Assembly (NCBI GenBank): GCA_900756035.1
Contig: CAAEIR010000096.1
Span: forward strand, 1-19,427
Direction: 5' to 3'
Source of the DNA: an uncultured Anaerostipes sp.
GTDB lineage: Bacteria > Bacillota > Clostridia > Lachnospirales > Lachnospiraceae
Length of the DNA stretch: 19,427 nt
The position numbers were made by a program, and so were the translations under genes. Under the pieces are notes generated by a model that was not told the DNA's origin, made no database searches, and saw only the letters and a list, made by a program, of their open reading frames with translations. Numbering within the stretch: position 1 is the first letter of the stretch; the number at the start of each line of letters is the position of its first letter. Of the stretch, positions 1 to 6,807 are shown in pieces.

Positions 1-144
1 ACAAATTCTCAATCCTATTACTACGTTTCTGGTAACAAAAACCGCCTTTTATGGTATCGTAATAAAAATATCTTTAATATTATCTCTAATTTATCTGAAG
101 ATGAAATGATTAAGATTGCTGAAAATATAAAAATTTCCAAATAA
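1..144 (+). CDS. C-terminal end of a DUF4367-like protein (partial)
   Basis: An open frame enters from the left edge and ends at a TAA at 142-144, giving 47 residues. The tail LSEDEMIKIAENI resembles the end of DUF4367 domains, where a tryptophan-containing strand is followed by a short helix of the form LSxDExIKIAExI. Such domains usually form the extracytoplasmic part of membrane-anchored proteins, often beside sigma or anti-sigma genes, but the upstream gene is outside the window. An intrinsic terminator follows within 5 bases, which supports this as a true gene end. The family assignment rests only on this short tail. Confidence 0.6.
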   Translation, partial: TNSQSYYYVSGNKNRLLWYRNKNIFNIISNLSEDEMIKIAENIKISK

Positions 145-148
145 ATCT

Positions 149-177
149 AATAAGACCTTTTTAGGTCTTATTTTTTT
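149..177 (+). terminator. Intrinsic terminator after the DUF4367-like gene
   Basis: A perfect 10-bp stem AATAAGACCT / AGGTCTTATT (149-158 and 163-172) has a TTTT loop and runs into further T residues to 177. It sits 4 bases after the stop codon at 144. Confidence 0.9.
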
Positions 178-193
178 CCTCCTTTTCATCTAT

Positions 194-214
194 TTACTGT
201 TAAAAGAACAGTAA
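194..214 (+). promoter_or_regulatory. Palindrome TTACTGTT-n5-AACAGTAA before the small secreted gene
   Basis: Perfect 8-bp arms lie at 194-201 and 207-214 around AAAAG, just upstream of the AAAGGA ribosome binding site (about 221-226) for the gene at 233. It could be a repressor operator or a 5' leader hairpin. I see no clear sigma-A promoter in the short space after the preceding terminator, so its role is open. Confidence 0.4.
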
Positions 215-232
215 GGATGGAAAGGATTTTTT

Positions 233-637
233 ATGAAAAAACTTCGTAAAGTAATTGCTCTCTGTTCTATTTGTGCCATTACATTTGTATCTACTACTTC
301 TACTGCCTCTGCTGCTGATAGCTGGGCAGGATTTGAAGATGTTACCATCGGTTTATCTTTTGAAACATTAGGAGAAGCAGTATTCTATACTACTGTCATT
401 CCTTCTAAAGATTCCTATTATTCAAAAATTACAATGAAACTCCAGCGCTATTCCGGTGGTTCCTGGCATACTCTAACAAGCGGTACTCATAGTTCCACTA
501 GCGTAAACGCTTATAGCCGAGGATATTTTGTTTCTAAAGGTTATACCTACCGTGTCCACAGTACCGTTACCATTTATAAATCCAAAGGCGGTGCTAAAAT
601 AAACAGTGATACGTTTACTTATAAAAGTAAATATTAA
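233..637 (+). CDS. Small secreted protein, unknown function
   Basis: This 134-residue protein starts with a classical signal peptide: the basic MKKLRK, a hydrophobic stretch to about residue 24, then an STASA-ADS cleavage site near residue 27. The mature part of about 107 residues is rich in Ser, Thr, Tyr and Gly, with alternating hydrophobic residues as in a small beta-sandwich. Examples are ITMKLQRYSGGSWHTL and the YTYRVHSTVTIY strand. I see no cysteines, membrane anchor or sortase signal, so it should be released. The pattern resembles small secreted clostridial proteins with 'LQRYSxGSW' and 'GYTYRV' strands, but I cannot name a function. The start is set by AAAGGA upstream of ATG 233. A terminator follows at 694-743, so it appears monocistronic. 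Confidence 0.8.
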   Translation: MKKLRKVIALCSICAITFVSTTSTASAADSWAGFEDVTIGLSFETLGEAVFYTTVIPSKDSYYSKITMKLQRYSGGSWHTLTSGTHSSTSVNAYSRGYFVSKGYTYRVHSTVTIYKSKGGAKINSDTFTYKSKY

Positions 638-693
638 TATATATACAAAACAACAAAACTGTAACTTAAACAAAAGATTTTATAATCCTTACT

Positions 694-743
694 CGTCAAG
701 AACATTTTACACAGACAGGTCTTCCTGTCTTTTTGACGTTTTT
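694..743 (+). terminator. Intrinsic terminator (nested hairpin) after the small secreted gene
   Basis: The core stem AGACAGG (713-719) / CCTGTCT (724-730) has a TCTT loop and a run of T to 734. An outer stem CGTCAA (694-699) / TTGACG (733-738) encloses it asymmetrically and is followed by a second T5 run to 743. The structure can therefore terminate at either of two T tracts. Confidence 0.75.
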
Positions 744-842
744 CAGGGATTTTTAACCCAAATCATACAGCGCAATTTCCAAGTTCAAAAAAAATTTAAT
801 TTTTTTTCAAATTTGTTTCCCCTTTTTTCCAGAAAAACGGTT
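744..842. other. Gene-free AT-rich stretch
   Basis: Together with the terminator before it and the MITE after it, this is part of a gap of about 415 bases (638-1052) without a convincing gene. It contains an A8-TTTAA-T8-like AT tract near 788-808 and no readable coding pattern on either strand. Confidence 0.5.
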
Positions 843-849
843 TACTAAG

Positions 850-1007
850 TGTAAGAGAGATTGAGTGATAACTTTTTATCACAATCACAAATAGAAACTA
901 TTAATAACAATGAAACAAATAACCCTTACCAACCACTTCCCAAAATATAAAGGTAGGGGAGGGCCAATTAAAAAAATATCTCAATTATACCTGCAATCTC
1001 TCTTACA
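850..1007. mobile_element. MITE-like element, 158 bp, with 14-bp TIRs and a 7-bp target duplication
   Basis: The left end TGTAAGAGAGATTG (850-863) and right end CAATCTCTCTTACA (994-1007) are perfect inverted repeats. They are directly flanked by the direct repeat TACTAAG at 843-849 and 1008-1014, the expected mark of transposition. There is no transposase frame inside. The interior has two nested hairpins: GTGATAA/TTATCAC (865-871, 876-882) and CCCTTACC/GGTAGGGG (923-930, 952-959, one T-G wobble). The element is therefore a non-autonomous miniature inverted-repeat element. I cannot assign a parent IS family from the ends alone. Confidence 0.8.
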
Positions 1008-1012
1008 TACTA

Positions 1013-1041
1013 AGGCCGAAGTCCTCCCAAGACTCCGGCCT
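1013..1041 (-). terminator. Hairpin downstream of dut, abutting the MITE
   Basis: On the minus strand the stem GGCCGGAGTC / GACTTCGGCC (1031-1040 and 1014-1023, one G-T wobble) closes a 7-base loop. Only two T residues follow before the MITE target duplication starts, so the T tract is poor. The stem is GC-rich and correctly placed 12 bases after the dut stop. Confidence 0.6.
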
Positions 1042-1052
1042 GTATTTATTAA

Positions 1053-1619
1053 TTATTTAGTTGTACTGCCGAATCCGCCATTTCGTACATCTGTTACCTT
1101 ATCATCAATCGTAATTCCATACTGCATAAAAATGCCCTGAACCATTCCTGTTCCCTGAGCAACTGAAACCTTCTTGCCTTCATTGGTATCATTGGTCAAT
1201 TTCACAAAAATATGTCCTTCATTATCAGAATAAAAATAATCACTGTCAATAATTCCAACCGTATTATTCATCTGAAGACGGAATTTAAATCCCAGACCGC
1301 TTCTCGGAAAAATATTCAATACCCAATCCTCTTCGATAAACACCCTGATCCCGGTAGGGATCTTAATTGTCTCTCCAGGTTCCAGAGTAAAATCAATCGG
1401 GCTAAAGAAATCATATCCTGCTGATCCTCTGGTTGCCCTCCGCGGCAGCAAAATCTGATCATAAATCTCTCGTATTGTTTCCTCGGAAGTCCCCTCAAAA
1501 CTATCTTTCCAGTCAGCTTCAAATTGAACATAACTAACCTTGTGAAATTGTGCAATTTTATTCATAAGTTCTACCATCATCTTTCTTTTTTCTACTGTAA
1601 TCAAATTCGATTTTACCAA
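1053..1619 (-). CDS. dut: dUTP diphosphatase (dUTPase) with N-terminal extension
   Basis: Hydrolyses dUTP to dUMP and pyrophosphate in the cytoplasm, keeping uracil out of DNA and supplying dUMP for thymidylate. Family motifs appear in order: GSAGYD (65-70), PRSG (105-108), GIIDSDY with the catalytic-type Asp near 125, an AQG-containing motif 4 (about 154-160) and the C-terminal RNGGFGS (179-185). At 188 residues it is longer than the usual 145 or so because of about 55 N-terminal residues. The start is not certain. TTG at 1619 has an AAAGGA site (1630-1635) placed 10 bases upstream and overlapping the end of the preceding gene. ATG-ATG at 1575-1580 would give a 175-residue protein but has a weaker site. 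It is 15 bases downstream of the polysaccharide deacetylase gene and probably co-transcribed with it. Confidence 0.93.
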   Translation of the reverse strand: MVKSNLITVEKRKMMVELMNKIAQFHKVSYVQFEADWKDSFEGTSEETIREIYDQILLPRRATRGSAGYDFFSPIDFTLEPGETIKIPTGIRVFIEEDWVLNIFPRSGLGFKFRLQMNNTVGIIDSDYFYSDNEGHIFVKLTNDTNEGKKVSVAQGTGMVQGIFMQYGITIDDKVTDVRNGGFGSTTK

Positions 1620-1634
1620 ACAACCCGATTCCTT

Positions 1635-2474
1635 TCAATAGTCTGACAGCTTTTTCAGTGAAAGAAATTCGTATTTTTCTTTCTTCAAATTTTTTATTAC
1701 AGTATCCAGCGCCTCGGCATTTGACTGAGACACATTATGCATCAAAGGAATCGCCCCATTATGTGTATAATCCTGAAAATGCTTTATTACATAATCTTTT
1801 CCCGGCTGTTTATTCACATCAAAATCCACATATGCCATGCTCCAAAATATCGTTTTATATCCCATTTTCTTCGTCAGTTTCAATGTATTTTCATTATATT
1901 CCCCCATCGGCGGACGAATAAACAGATCCATATCATATCCGGTTTTCTCCTTAAAAAACTCCGCACAGTCTATAATTTCCTGCTTATTGTCCCTGTCAGA
2001 CAAAGATGGCATACTTTTATGATGCACCGTATGGTTTCCAACCACGTGTCCCTCTTTTTTCATTCGCTTCACTAATTCCGACTCTTCCCGAATAAAGGGC
2101 TTCGTCACAAAAAATGCAGCGGGCACTTTATTTTTCTTTAAAACGTCTAATATTTTAGGTGTAAATCCATTTTCATATCCACAGTCAAACGTTAAATAAA
2201 TGCATTGCTTCTTTTTCGGTTTCGGATCTACATAATAAGCATCATATTTTGAAAAATCAATTTTATCAGAAACTTCAGGAACTTTATGATCCTCATTTCT
2301 CTTCAGCCACCATCTCTCTGTTCCCGTCACGCCCTCACTGACAGTCTCCTCCACTTCCTCTACAGACGACTGCTCCGCCTTTTGAATTTCTGTACTCTGC
2401 GCCTTCTTTCGAGAACATCCATCACAAAACACCAAAGTTCCTAACATAAACACCATGATCATTACACGCTTCAT
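1635..2474 (-). CDS. pdaA: PdaA-like polysaccharide (peptidoglycan) deacetylase
   Basis: A secreted or membrane-anchored carbohydrate esterase family 4 enzyme. In Bacillus subtilis PdaA removes acetyl groups from muramic acid during spore cortex muramic delta-lactam synthesis. Of 279 residues, 1-20 form a hydrophobic export signal with Cys17 and Cys20 near its end (no clean lipobox), followed by an acidic linker to about residue 85. The NodB domain shows motif 1 TFDCGYENG (95-103), metal ligands His148 and His152 in GNHTVHH, RPPMGEY (187-193), FWSMAYVDFD (210-219) and LMHN (244-247). The TFDxGYENG form, without the second Asp of TFDD, is typical of the PdaA subfamily. AAAGGA precedes ATG 2474. 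The cortex role is inferred from the family. Confidence 0.88.
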   Translation of the reverse strand: MKRVMIMVFMLGTLVFCDGCSRKKAQSTEIQKAEQSSVEEVEETVSEGVTGTERWWLKRNEDHKVPEVSDKIDFSKYDAYYVDPKPKKKQCIYLTFDCGYENGFTPKILDVLKKNKVPAAFFVTKPFIREESELVKRMKKEGHVVGNHTVHHKSMPSLSDRDNKQEIIDCAEFFKEKTGYDMDLFIRPPMGEYNENTLKLTKKMGYKTIFWSMAYVDFDVNKQPGKDYVIKHFQDYTHNGAIPLMHNVSQSNAEALDTVIKNLKKEKYEFLSLKKLSDY

Positions 2475-2518
2475 ATATAAATATCCTTTTTTCTTATTTT
2501 ATTAAGGATATATGAAAT

Positions 2519-3208
2519 TTATAAGTCATTGATAAAATCTTTCAGAGTCTGGATATCCTCCGGTGTCAGAGAAAGCTCTCTGGTGCTGGCAATTTGCTCC
2601 CAATGCCCTGCAATCTGCTGTGTCTCTTCCTTCTCCTTCTGCATCTGCTCCTCCTTGCGGGCTTCCTCACGTTTCGCCCGACTTTGTTTTGACAGCTTCT
2701 TATTCACACGATTCGGAAGTACATTGTCCAGATAATATATCAGATTCATCCGAATCATCCGTCTCATATGATCCATTTTTGTCAGATAGTCCAACATAAA
2801 AATTCCAATTCCAAATGCCGTACTTAAGATCAGACTCCTTCCCCAGAAATTAATATCCGTATTCATCCAAATACCGCGAACCGCCCCGGCACAGCCAAGC
2901 AGCATGCACAAAATTCCGCAAAATCCCGGAATCTGTTCCAAAAACACAGAATTTATCCCCAGAACCTTATTCGCTTCAAAATACTTATCCACAATGCACC
3001 CTGTGTTTTTCACACTTGTATTAAGTGCATAATAGTTCTCAAATTTTTTCTTTAATGACCCAATCCACGAACGCTTTGGCCTGTCCATATCCTCCGTTGA
3101 CACCAAAAGTCTATGATAATTTCTCCAGACAATCAGTTTAGCAACAACTGCAATGAAAACAGAAGCCAATAGCCCCTGAATAAAAAAAGTTTCTCTTAAC
3201 ATCTCCAT
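2519..3208 (-). CDS. Unknown membrane protein with charged C-terminal helix
   Basis: I do not recognise this 229-residue protein. It has a hydrophobic segment at about 8-28, a cytoplasm-like basic stretch (HRLLVSTEDMDRPKRSW), two further membrane segments at about 93-112 and 122-141, and then a highly charged helical tail. The tail (about 166-200) has a KREEARKEEQMQKEKEE pattern that could form a coiled coil. It ends in LTPEDIQTLKDFINDL, a possible short protein-binding helix. ATG 3208 has AAAGGAGA nine bases upstream. It lies between mtnN and the PdaA-like gene on the same strand (86- and 44-base gaps). A spore or envelope role would only be guilt by association. Confidence 0.75.
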   Translation of the reverse strand: MEMLRETFFIQGLLASVFIAVVAKLIVWRNYHRLLVSTEDMDRPKRSWIGSLKKKFENYYALNTSVKNTGCIVDKYFEANKVLGINSVFLEQIPGFCGILCMLLGCAGAVRGIWMNTDINFWGRSLILSTAFGIGIFMLDYLTKMDHMRRMIRMNLIYYLDNVLPNRVNKKLSKQSRAKREEARKEEQMQKEKEETQQIAGHWEQIASTRELSLTPEDIQTLKDFINDL

Positions 3209-3241
3209 ATCACTATCTCCTTTTATAATTCTTTATATCTC

Positions 3242-3270
3242 ATTATAAAAGTAATGACATAGAAACTTAA
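3242..3270 (-). promoter_or_regulatory. Possible promoter before the membrane protein gene
   Basis: On the minus strand TATAAT (3242-3247) is preceded by 17 bases and then TTAAGT (3265-3270), a poor -35. It lies about 33 bases upstream of ATG 3208, so internal initiation in this gene run is possible. Confidence 0.35.
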
Positions 3271-3294
3271 GAGAAACTCTCCTACAAAGTTAGA

Positions 3295-3987
3295 CTACAA
3301 CCTGTCTAAAATTCCAAAAATAAGCCGAACAATGTGCTTAATTGCCGCTTTCTCAAATTCTTCGTAATTTCCTGTCGCTTCCTGGTCTGCTTTGTCAGAA
3401 ATTGCACGCAGTACAACAAACGGTATCTTATTTAAATATGCCGCTTGTGCCATTGCCGCTCCTTCCATCTCAGCGCAGTAGCCATCAAACTGCCGGATCA
3501 AAAAATGTTTTGCTTCATTATCAGATATAAACTGATCCCCACTGACAACCCTTCCCACATAACAATGGATATCCGGGTTAACCTCCTCGCAGGCAGCTTT
3601 CGCAACTGCGATCAGCTCCTTATCTGCCTGGAAATATGAATTCTCCATTCTGGGAATCTCTCCCTTATTATATCCAAACACAGTTGCATCAACATCATGC
3701 TGAACCGCATCACTGGAGATTACAATATCTCCAATTTCAATTTCCTTATATAAACCACCTGCTACACCGGTGTTTATCAGGTGTGTTACCTCAAAACAAT
3801 CTGCCAGAATCTGTGTGCACACTGCCATATTGACTTTTCCAATACCACTTTGCACAACTACCACCTGTTTTCCCCGCAGCTGTCCGGTATAAAAAGCCAT
3901 TCCCGCACGCATTATGGTTTCTTTTTCTTCCATCGCATCAATAAACTGACTGACTTCCTCTTCCATCGCTCCGATAATACCTATCAT
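3295..3987 (-). CDS. mtnN: 5'-methylthioadenosine / S-adenosylhomocysteine nucleosidase
   Basis: Cleaves the glycosidic bond of methylthioadenosine, S-adenosylhomocysteine and 5'-deoxyadenosine, releasing adenine in SAM by-product recycling. The 230 residues match the full family length. The start GIIGAMEEEV carries the Glu11 equivalent of Escherichia coli Glu12. The core has HLINTGVAGGL (69-79), the ribose-binding EMEGAAMA has Glu175, and the catalytic Asp198 is in RAISDKAD. GGGAG lies about 10 bases before ATG 3987, and a promoter with unusual sequence conservation lies at 4029-4069. It is the first gene of the run continuing through the membrane protein, pdaA and dut. Confidence 0.95.
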   Translation of the reverse strand: MIGIIGAMEEEVSQFIDAMEEKETIMRAGMAFYTGQLRGKQVVVVQSGIGKVNMAVCTQILADCFEVTHLINTGVAGGLYKEIEIGDIVISSDAVQHDVDATVFGYNKGEIPRMENSYFQADKELIAVAKAACEEVNPDIHCYVGRVVSGDQFISDNEAKHFLIRQFDGYCAEMEGAAMAQAAYLNKIPFVVLRAISDKADQEATGNYEEFEKAAIKHIVRLIFGILDRL

Positions 3988-4028
3988 TTTCTATCTTCTC
4001 CCATTCTTTCATTTCTCTTGTCATAATC

Positions 4029-4069
4029 ATAATACCTTATCAGTGGTCGTCCGTCCAGTGCGAAGCGCT
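4029..4069 (-). promoter_or_regulatory. mtnN promoter, sharing a long sequence with the TSCPD-murG promoter
   Basis: On the minus strand -35 TGGACG (4052-4057), a 17-base spacer and -10 TATTAT (4029-4034) lie about 42 bases upstream of ATG 3987. The stretch CGCACTGGACGGACGACC followed by GATAAGGTAT also occurs at 6729-6760 on the plus strand with the same spacing. Conservation across the -35, the spacer and upstream bases exceeds what a sigma-A promoter requires. Confidence 0.7.
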
Positions 4070-4097
4070 GTGTGAATATTCTTCATCCGATTCCGCC

Positions 4098-5456
4098 TTA
4101 AGATATTTTCTGCAACGCCTTTCTAAACTGGAAAAAGAACAGCACTGACGTAAACGTTACTGCAAGTGTGTCAGCAATCGGCTCTGCCATATAAACGGCT
4201 GTCGTTTGATTGCCTTTCATAATCTGCGGCATAATATAAATCAAAGGAATCAAAAGGACAAACTTTCGCATTACCGCTACAATAATTGATGCTTTCGCAT
4301 TACTCAAAGAAGTAAATGTCATCTGGCATGCCATTTGCACTCCAAACAAAAAAGCCACCGCCATATAAATACGCAGTGCCGTCTGTGTAAAGTTCAATAA
4401 TTCTGCATTTGATGTGAAAATTGACGCAAATCCTTTTGGAAAAATCATTACAAGCATCCACAAAATCGTTGCATAACACACACTGACTTTCAGTAACAAT
4501 TTATATGCAGCCTTTACTCTGGACACTTGCTTTGCCCCATAATTATAACTGATAATCGGCTGTGCTCCCTGACCAAGTCCCTGAAGCGGCAGCATAGCAA
4601 ACTGCATAACACTGGTCAAAATTGTCATAGCCCCCACTGCAATATCTCCTCCGTATTTTAAAAGCGATGAATTAAAGCAGATGGATATCACACTTTCACT
4701 TGCCTGCATAATAAATACAGAAAGACCGAGAGCCAGACTTGGCAGAATAATTCCAGGCTCTAATTTCATATATTTCTTTTGAATTTTCAAATTAGTCTTT
4801 TTACCCAACAAAAAGCTAAGAACCCAAATACATGACATTGCCTGAGAAAGAACCGTAGCTAACGCCGCTCCTCTGACGCCCATTCCAAATCCAAAAATAA
4901 AAATCGGATCTAAAATAATATTAGCAACCGCTCCGATCAAAACAGATAACATTCCCGTTTTTGCAAATCCCTGCGCTGTTATAAACGCATTCATCCCAAG
5001 AGTTAATTGAACAAATATTGTTCCTATGGCATAAATATTCATATATGCCACCCCATACTCAATCGTATTACTGCTGGCTCCAAAAGACATTAAAAAACTC
5101 CGGTTTCCAATCAGAAGTACGGCAGTTAACAAAATTGATACAATAATTTGTGTAAAGAAGCAATTACCCAATGTCTTCTCGGCCGAAACCTTATCTCCCT
5201 GTCCCATAAAAATTGTTGCTCTCGGTGCACCTCCATTACTAACTAAAGCTGCAAACGCTGACACAATTAAAATCAAAGGCATACACACACCCACTCCGGT
5301 TAACGCCATTGCACCTTCTTTTGGAATGTGCCCAATATAAATCCTATCTACAATATTATAAAACATATTAATCAGCTGCGCCACAACGGTAGGAAATGCC
5401 AGCTTAACCAGAAGTTTTCCTATCGGCTCTGTACGTAAAAAATCTCGATTATTCAT
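4098..5456 (-). CDS. MATE family multidrug efflux transporter (MepA-like)
   Basis: A 452-residue integral membrane protein with the twelve hydrophobic segments and two-lobe layout of MATE transporters, which export cationic drugs using an ion gradient. Recognisable elements are the N-terminal PIGKLLVKLAFPTVVAQLIN helix, NIVDRIYIG after helix 1, and SNGGAPRATIFMGQGDK (about 88-104) in the first lobe. The second lobe has LQGLGQGAQPIISYNYGAK, the matching loop. Its ATG overlaps the marR gene end by 8 bases, so translation is coupled. The pairing with a MarR repressor mirrors mepRA of Staphylococcus aureus. Substrate cannot be read from sequence. Confidence 0.93.
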   Translation of the reverse strand: MNNRDFLRTEPIGKLLVKLAFPTVVAQLINMFYNIVDRIYIGHIPKEGAMALTGVGVCMPLILIVSAFAALVSNGGAPRATIFMGQGDKVSAEKTLGNCFFTQIIVSILLTAVLLIGNRSFLMSFGASSNTIEYGVAYMNIYAIGTIFVQLTLGMNAFITAQGFAKTGMLSVLIGAVANIILDPIFIFGFGMGVRGAALATVLSQAMSCIWVLSFLLGKKTNLKIQKKYMKLEPGIILPSLALGLSVFIMQASESVISICFNSSLLKYGGDIAVGAMTILTSVMQFAMLPLQGLGQGAQPIISYNYGAKQVSRVKAAYKLLLKVSVCYATILWMLVMIFPKGFASIFTSNAELLNFTQTALRIYMAVAFLFGVQMACQMTFTSLSNAKASIIVAVMRKFVLLIPLIYIMPQIMKGNQTTAVYMAEPIADTLAVTFTSVLFFFQFRKALQKIS

Positions 5457-5907
5457 TTTTTTCCCGCTCCATTCCGTCTAAAACATTACTTAAAATCTTG
5501 TTGTTTATTTTAAAATAGAATTCTAAATCCTCTTTTGAAATACCCTGAAAAATTTTTTGCTCATACTCTTTTTTTGCATCATCGATATCCTCTATCATAC
5601 TTTTCACAGAATCCTTTAATCCAAGATGGATCTTCCTACGGTCTGCCTGATCCGGCATTCGATATAGCAGATCTTTTTTTATCAGACTCTCTACTGCTCT
5701 TGAAATATTTCCTTTTGGCAGCATCCTAAGATCGGCAATGTCCGCCGCAGTATCTTTCCCCGGATTATTGTAAAGAAAACTAATAATCTTAATTTCCATA
5801 TGAGAAAGATGATAATCTGTTCGAACTCTTTCGATACATTGATCATAAAGTTTTTCTAATCCGCGAATCATTAAAAGCATATCTGTCGCCCTTGTCAACG
5901 TTATCAT
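5449..5907 (-). CDS. MarR family transcriptional regulator of the efflux gene
   Basis: A winged-helix repressor of 152 residues. The helix-turn-helix runs from about TAADIADLRMLPKGNISRAVESLIKK, the wing has the classic DQADRRKIHL, and helices at both ends would form the dimer interface. It probably represses itself and the MATE gene, with small-molecule binding relieving repression; this is inferred from the family and the overlapping gene order. The start is debatable. ATG 5907 is only one base after AGGAGG, whereas TTG at 5896-5898 (three codons in) has 10 bases of spacing and may be the real start. Candidate operators lie at 5979-5994 and 6010-6022. Confidence 0.92.
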   Translation of the reverse strand: MITLTRATDMLLMIRGLEKLYDQCIERVRTDYHLSHMEIKIISFLYNNPGKDTAADIADLRMLPKGNISRAVESLIKKDLLYRMPDQADRRKIHLGLKDSVKSMIEDIDDAKKEYEQKIFQGISKEDLEFYFKINNKILSNVLDGMEREKNE

Positions 5908-5978
5908 TCCTCCTATCTTTCATTCACTTCCTGCAAAGACAGTAATTATCTCAAGTTTAATATACTTCCTTTTAAAAC

Positions 5979-5994
5979 GGTTATAATTAGAACC
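5979..5994. promoter_or_regulatory. Second candidate MarR operator (16-bp imperfect palindrome)
   Basis: GGTTATAATTAGAACC pairs with itself at all but one symmetric position (GGTT-nTAATTAn-AACC). It sits just downstream of the -10 box of the marR promoter, around the expected transcription start. Confidence 0.5.
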
Positions 5995-6002
5995 TTTTAT
6001 CT

Positions 6003-6030
6003 ATTATAGACATTTCAAATGTTTTGTCAA
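6003..6030 (-). promoter_or_regulatory. marR-MATE promoter with an operator palindrome in the spacer
   Basis: On the minus strand a perfect -35 TTGACA (6025-6030) and perfect -10 TATAAT (6003-6008) are separated by 16 bases. The spacer and its edges hold ACATTTCAAATGT (6010-6022), with 6-bp perfect arms around one base. A repressor dimer bound there would block polymerase directly. Confidence 0.85.
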
Positions 6031-6060
6031 TATCTACAGAAATGATCGTTCTCCCGGGTT

Positions 6061-6106
6061 AAAAAAAATTCACAGCCTATGAATATAATATCCAAAGACT
6101 GTGAAT
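6061..6106 (-). terminator. Intrinsic terminator of the PTS EIIA gene
   Basis: On the minus strand ATTCACAG (6099-6106) pairs with CTGTGAAT (6068-6075), followed by a run of T from the A tract at 6061-6068. The loop is long (23 bases) but contains extra pairing. It is about 25 bases after the stop at 6131. Confidence 0.8.
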
Positions 6107-6130
6107 GTTCCACTTCAATTTACAAAAATT

Positions 6131-6562
6131 CTATACATCTGCAAGTATATCTAAAACTTTCTGTTTTGACTCTGCGGTTCTAAGTTCTTCCACCTTATCA
6201 AGATCTGAACATGTAATTGCGAGTTTTGCAAGTATATCCAGATGTTCATCATTCACACCGGCAATTCCAATCACGATATATGCATCTTTTCCATCTCCGA
6301 AACTGATTCCTTCCGGTACCTGGATAAATGAAACACCAGATGCTTTGATATATTTTTCAGATCCGGCTACTCCATGAGGAATCGCTACTCCGTTTCCAAT
6401 ATATACAGAAACCTTTTCATCTCTCTCAATCATCGCATCGATATATTCAGGATCTACACATCCTCTGTCGATCAGCATCTGTCCGGCTTTTTTAATAGCC
6501 TCTACCTTATCTCCGAAACTCTGATTTAATAAAATACTATTTTCGTCAAACACTTTACCCAT
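6131..6562 (-). CDS. mtlF: PTS mannitol/fructose-type EIIA component, stand-alone
   Basis: A cytoplasmic phosphotransferase subunit that accepts phosphate from HPr on a histidine and passes it to an EIIB domain. The 143 residues are the full single-domain length. The active site is GNGVAIPHGV with His63. ISFGDGKDAYIVIGIAGVNDEHL follows the mannitol EIIA (MtlF/CmtB) pattern more closely than fructose EIIA. GGGAGGT lies 8 bases before ATG 6562, and a terminator at 6061-6106 makes it monocistronic. No mannitol permease (mtlA), mannitol-phosphate dehydrogenase (mtlD) or mtlR is next to it, so its EIIB/EIIC partner is elsewhere or it has a regulatory role. Confidence 0.85.
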   Translation of the reverse strand: MGKVFDENSILLNQSFGDKVEAIKKAGQMLIDRGCVDPEYIDAMIERDEKVSVYIGNGVAIPHGVAGSEKYIKASGVSFIQVPEGISFGDGKDAYIVIGIAGVNDEHLDILAKLAITCSDLDKVEELRTAESKQKVLDILADV

Positions 6563-6728
6563 TTGCGGTACCTCCCATTTTTCTTACGAATATCAATGTA
6601 TCTTTTCGTATATAATTTTACCATGACATATTTTTTTGTGCTAGAAAAAACACCTATATATTTGTCAAAAAAGATTATGACAAAATTTTATTTCTTCTCC
6701 TGCGTAGTATTTTCCATTAACCGGACTC

Positions 6729-6762
6729 CGCACTGGACGGACGACCTCCGATAAGGTATACT
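6729..6762 (+). promoter_or_regulatory. TSCPD-murG promoter, sharing a long sequence with the mtnN promoter
   Basis: -35 TGGACG (6734-6739), a 17-base spacer and -10 TATACT (6757-6762) precede ATG 6808 by about 45 bases. CGCACTGGACGGACGACC and GATAAGGTAT match the mtnN promoter at 4029-4069 (opposite strand) in the same register. Confidence 0.7.
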
Positions 6763-6807
6763 GTTTATGCAAAGTTTTGCATTTTATAGTTTTACAGGAG
6801 GATTTTT

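Noticed and set aside
606..848. Plus-strand frame of 80 codons after the small secreted gene
   Set aside because: It overlaps that gene's end and passes through its terminator. Composition is that of AT-rich non-coding DNA.
910..1140. Plus-strand open frame of 76 codons over the MITE and the dut 3' end
   Set aside because: It crosses a transposon end and runs antisense into dut. It has no ribosome binding site and no protein-like pattern.
4046..4070. Hairpin-like CAGTGCGAAGCGCTG considered as the MATE terminator
   Set aside because: The stem has an internal mismatch and no T tract on the minus strand, and it overlaps the mtnN promoter region.
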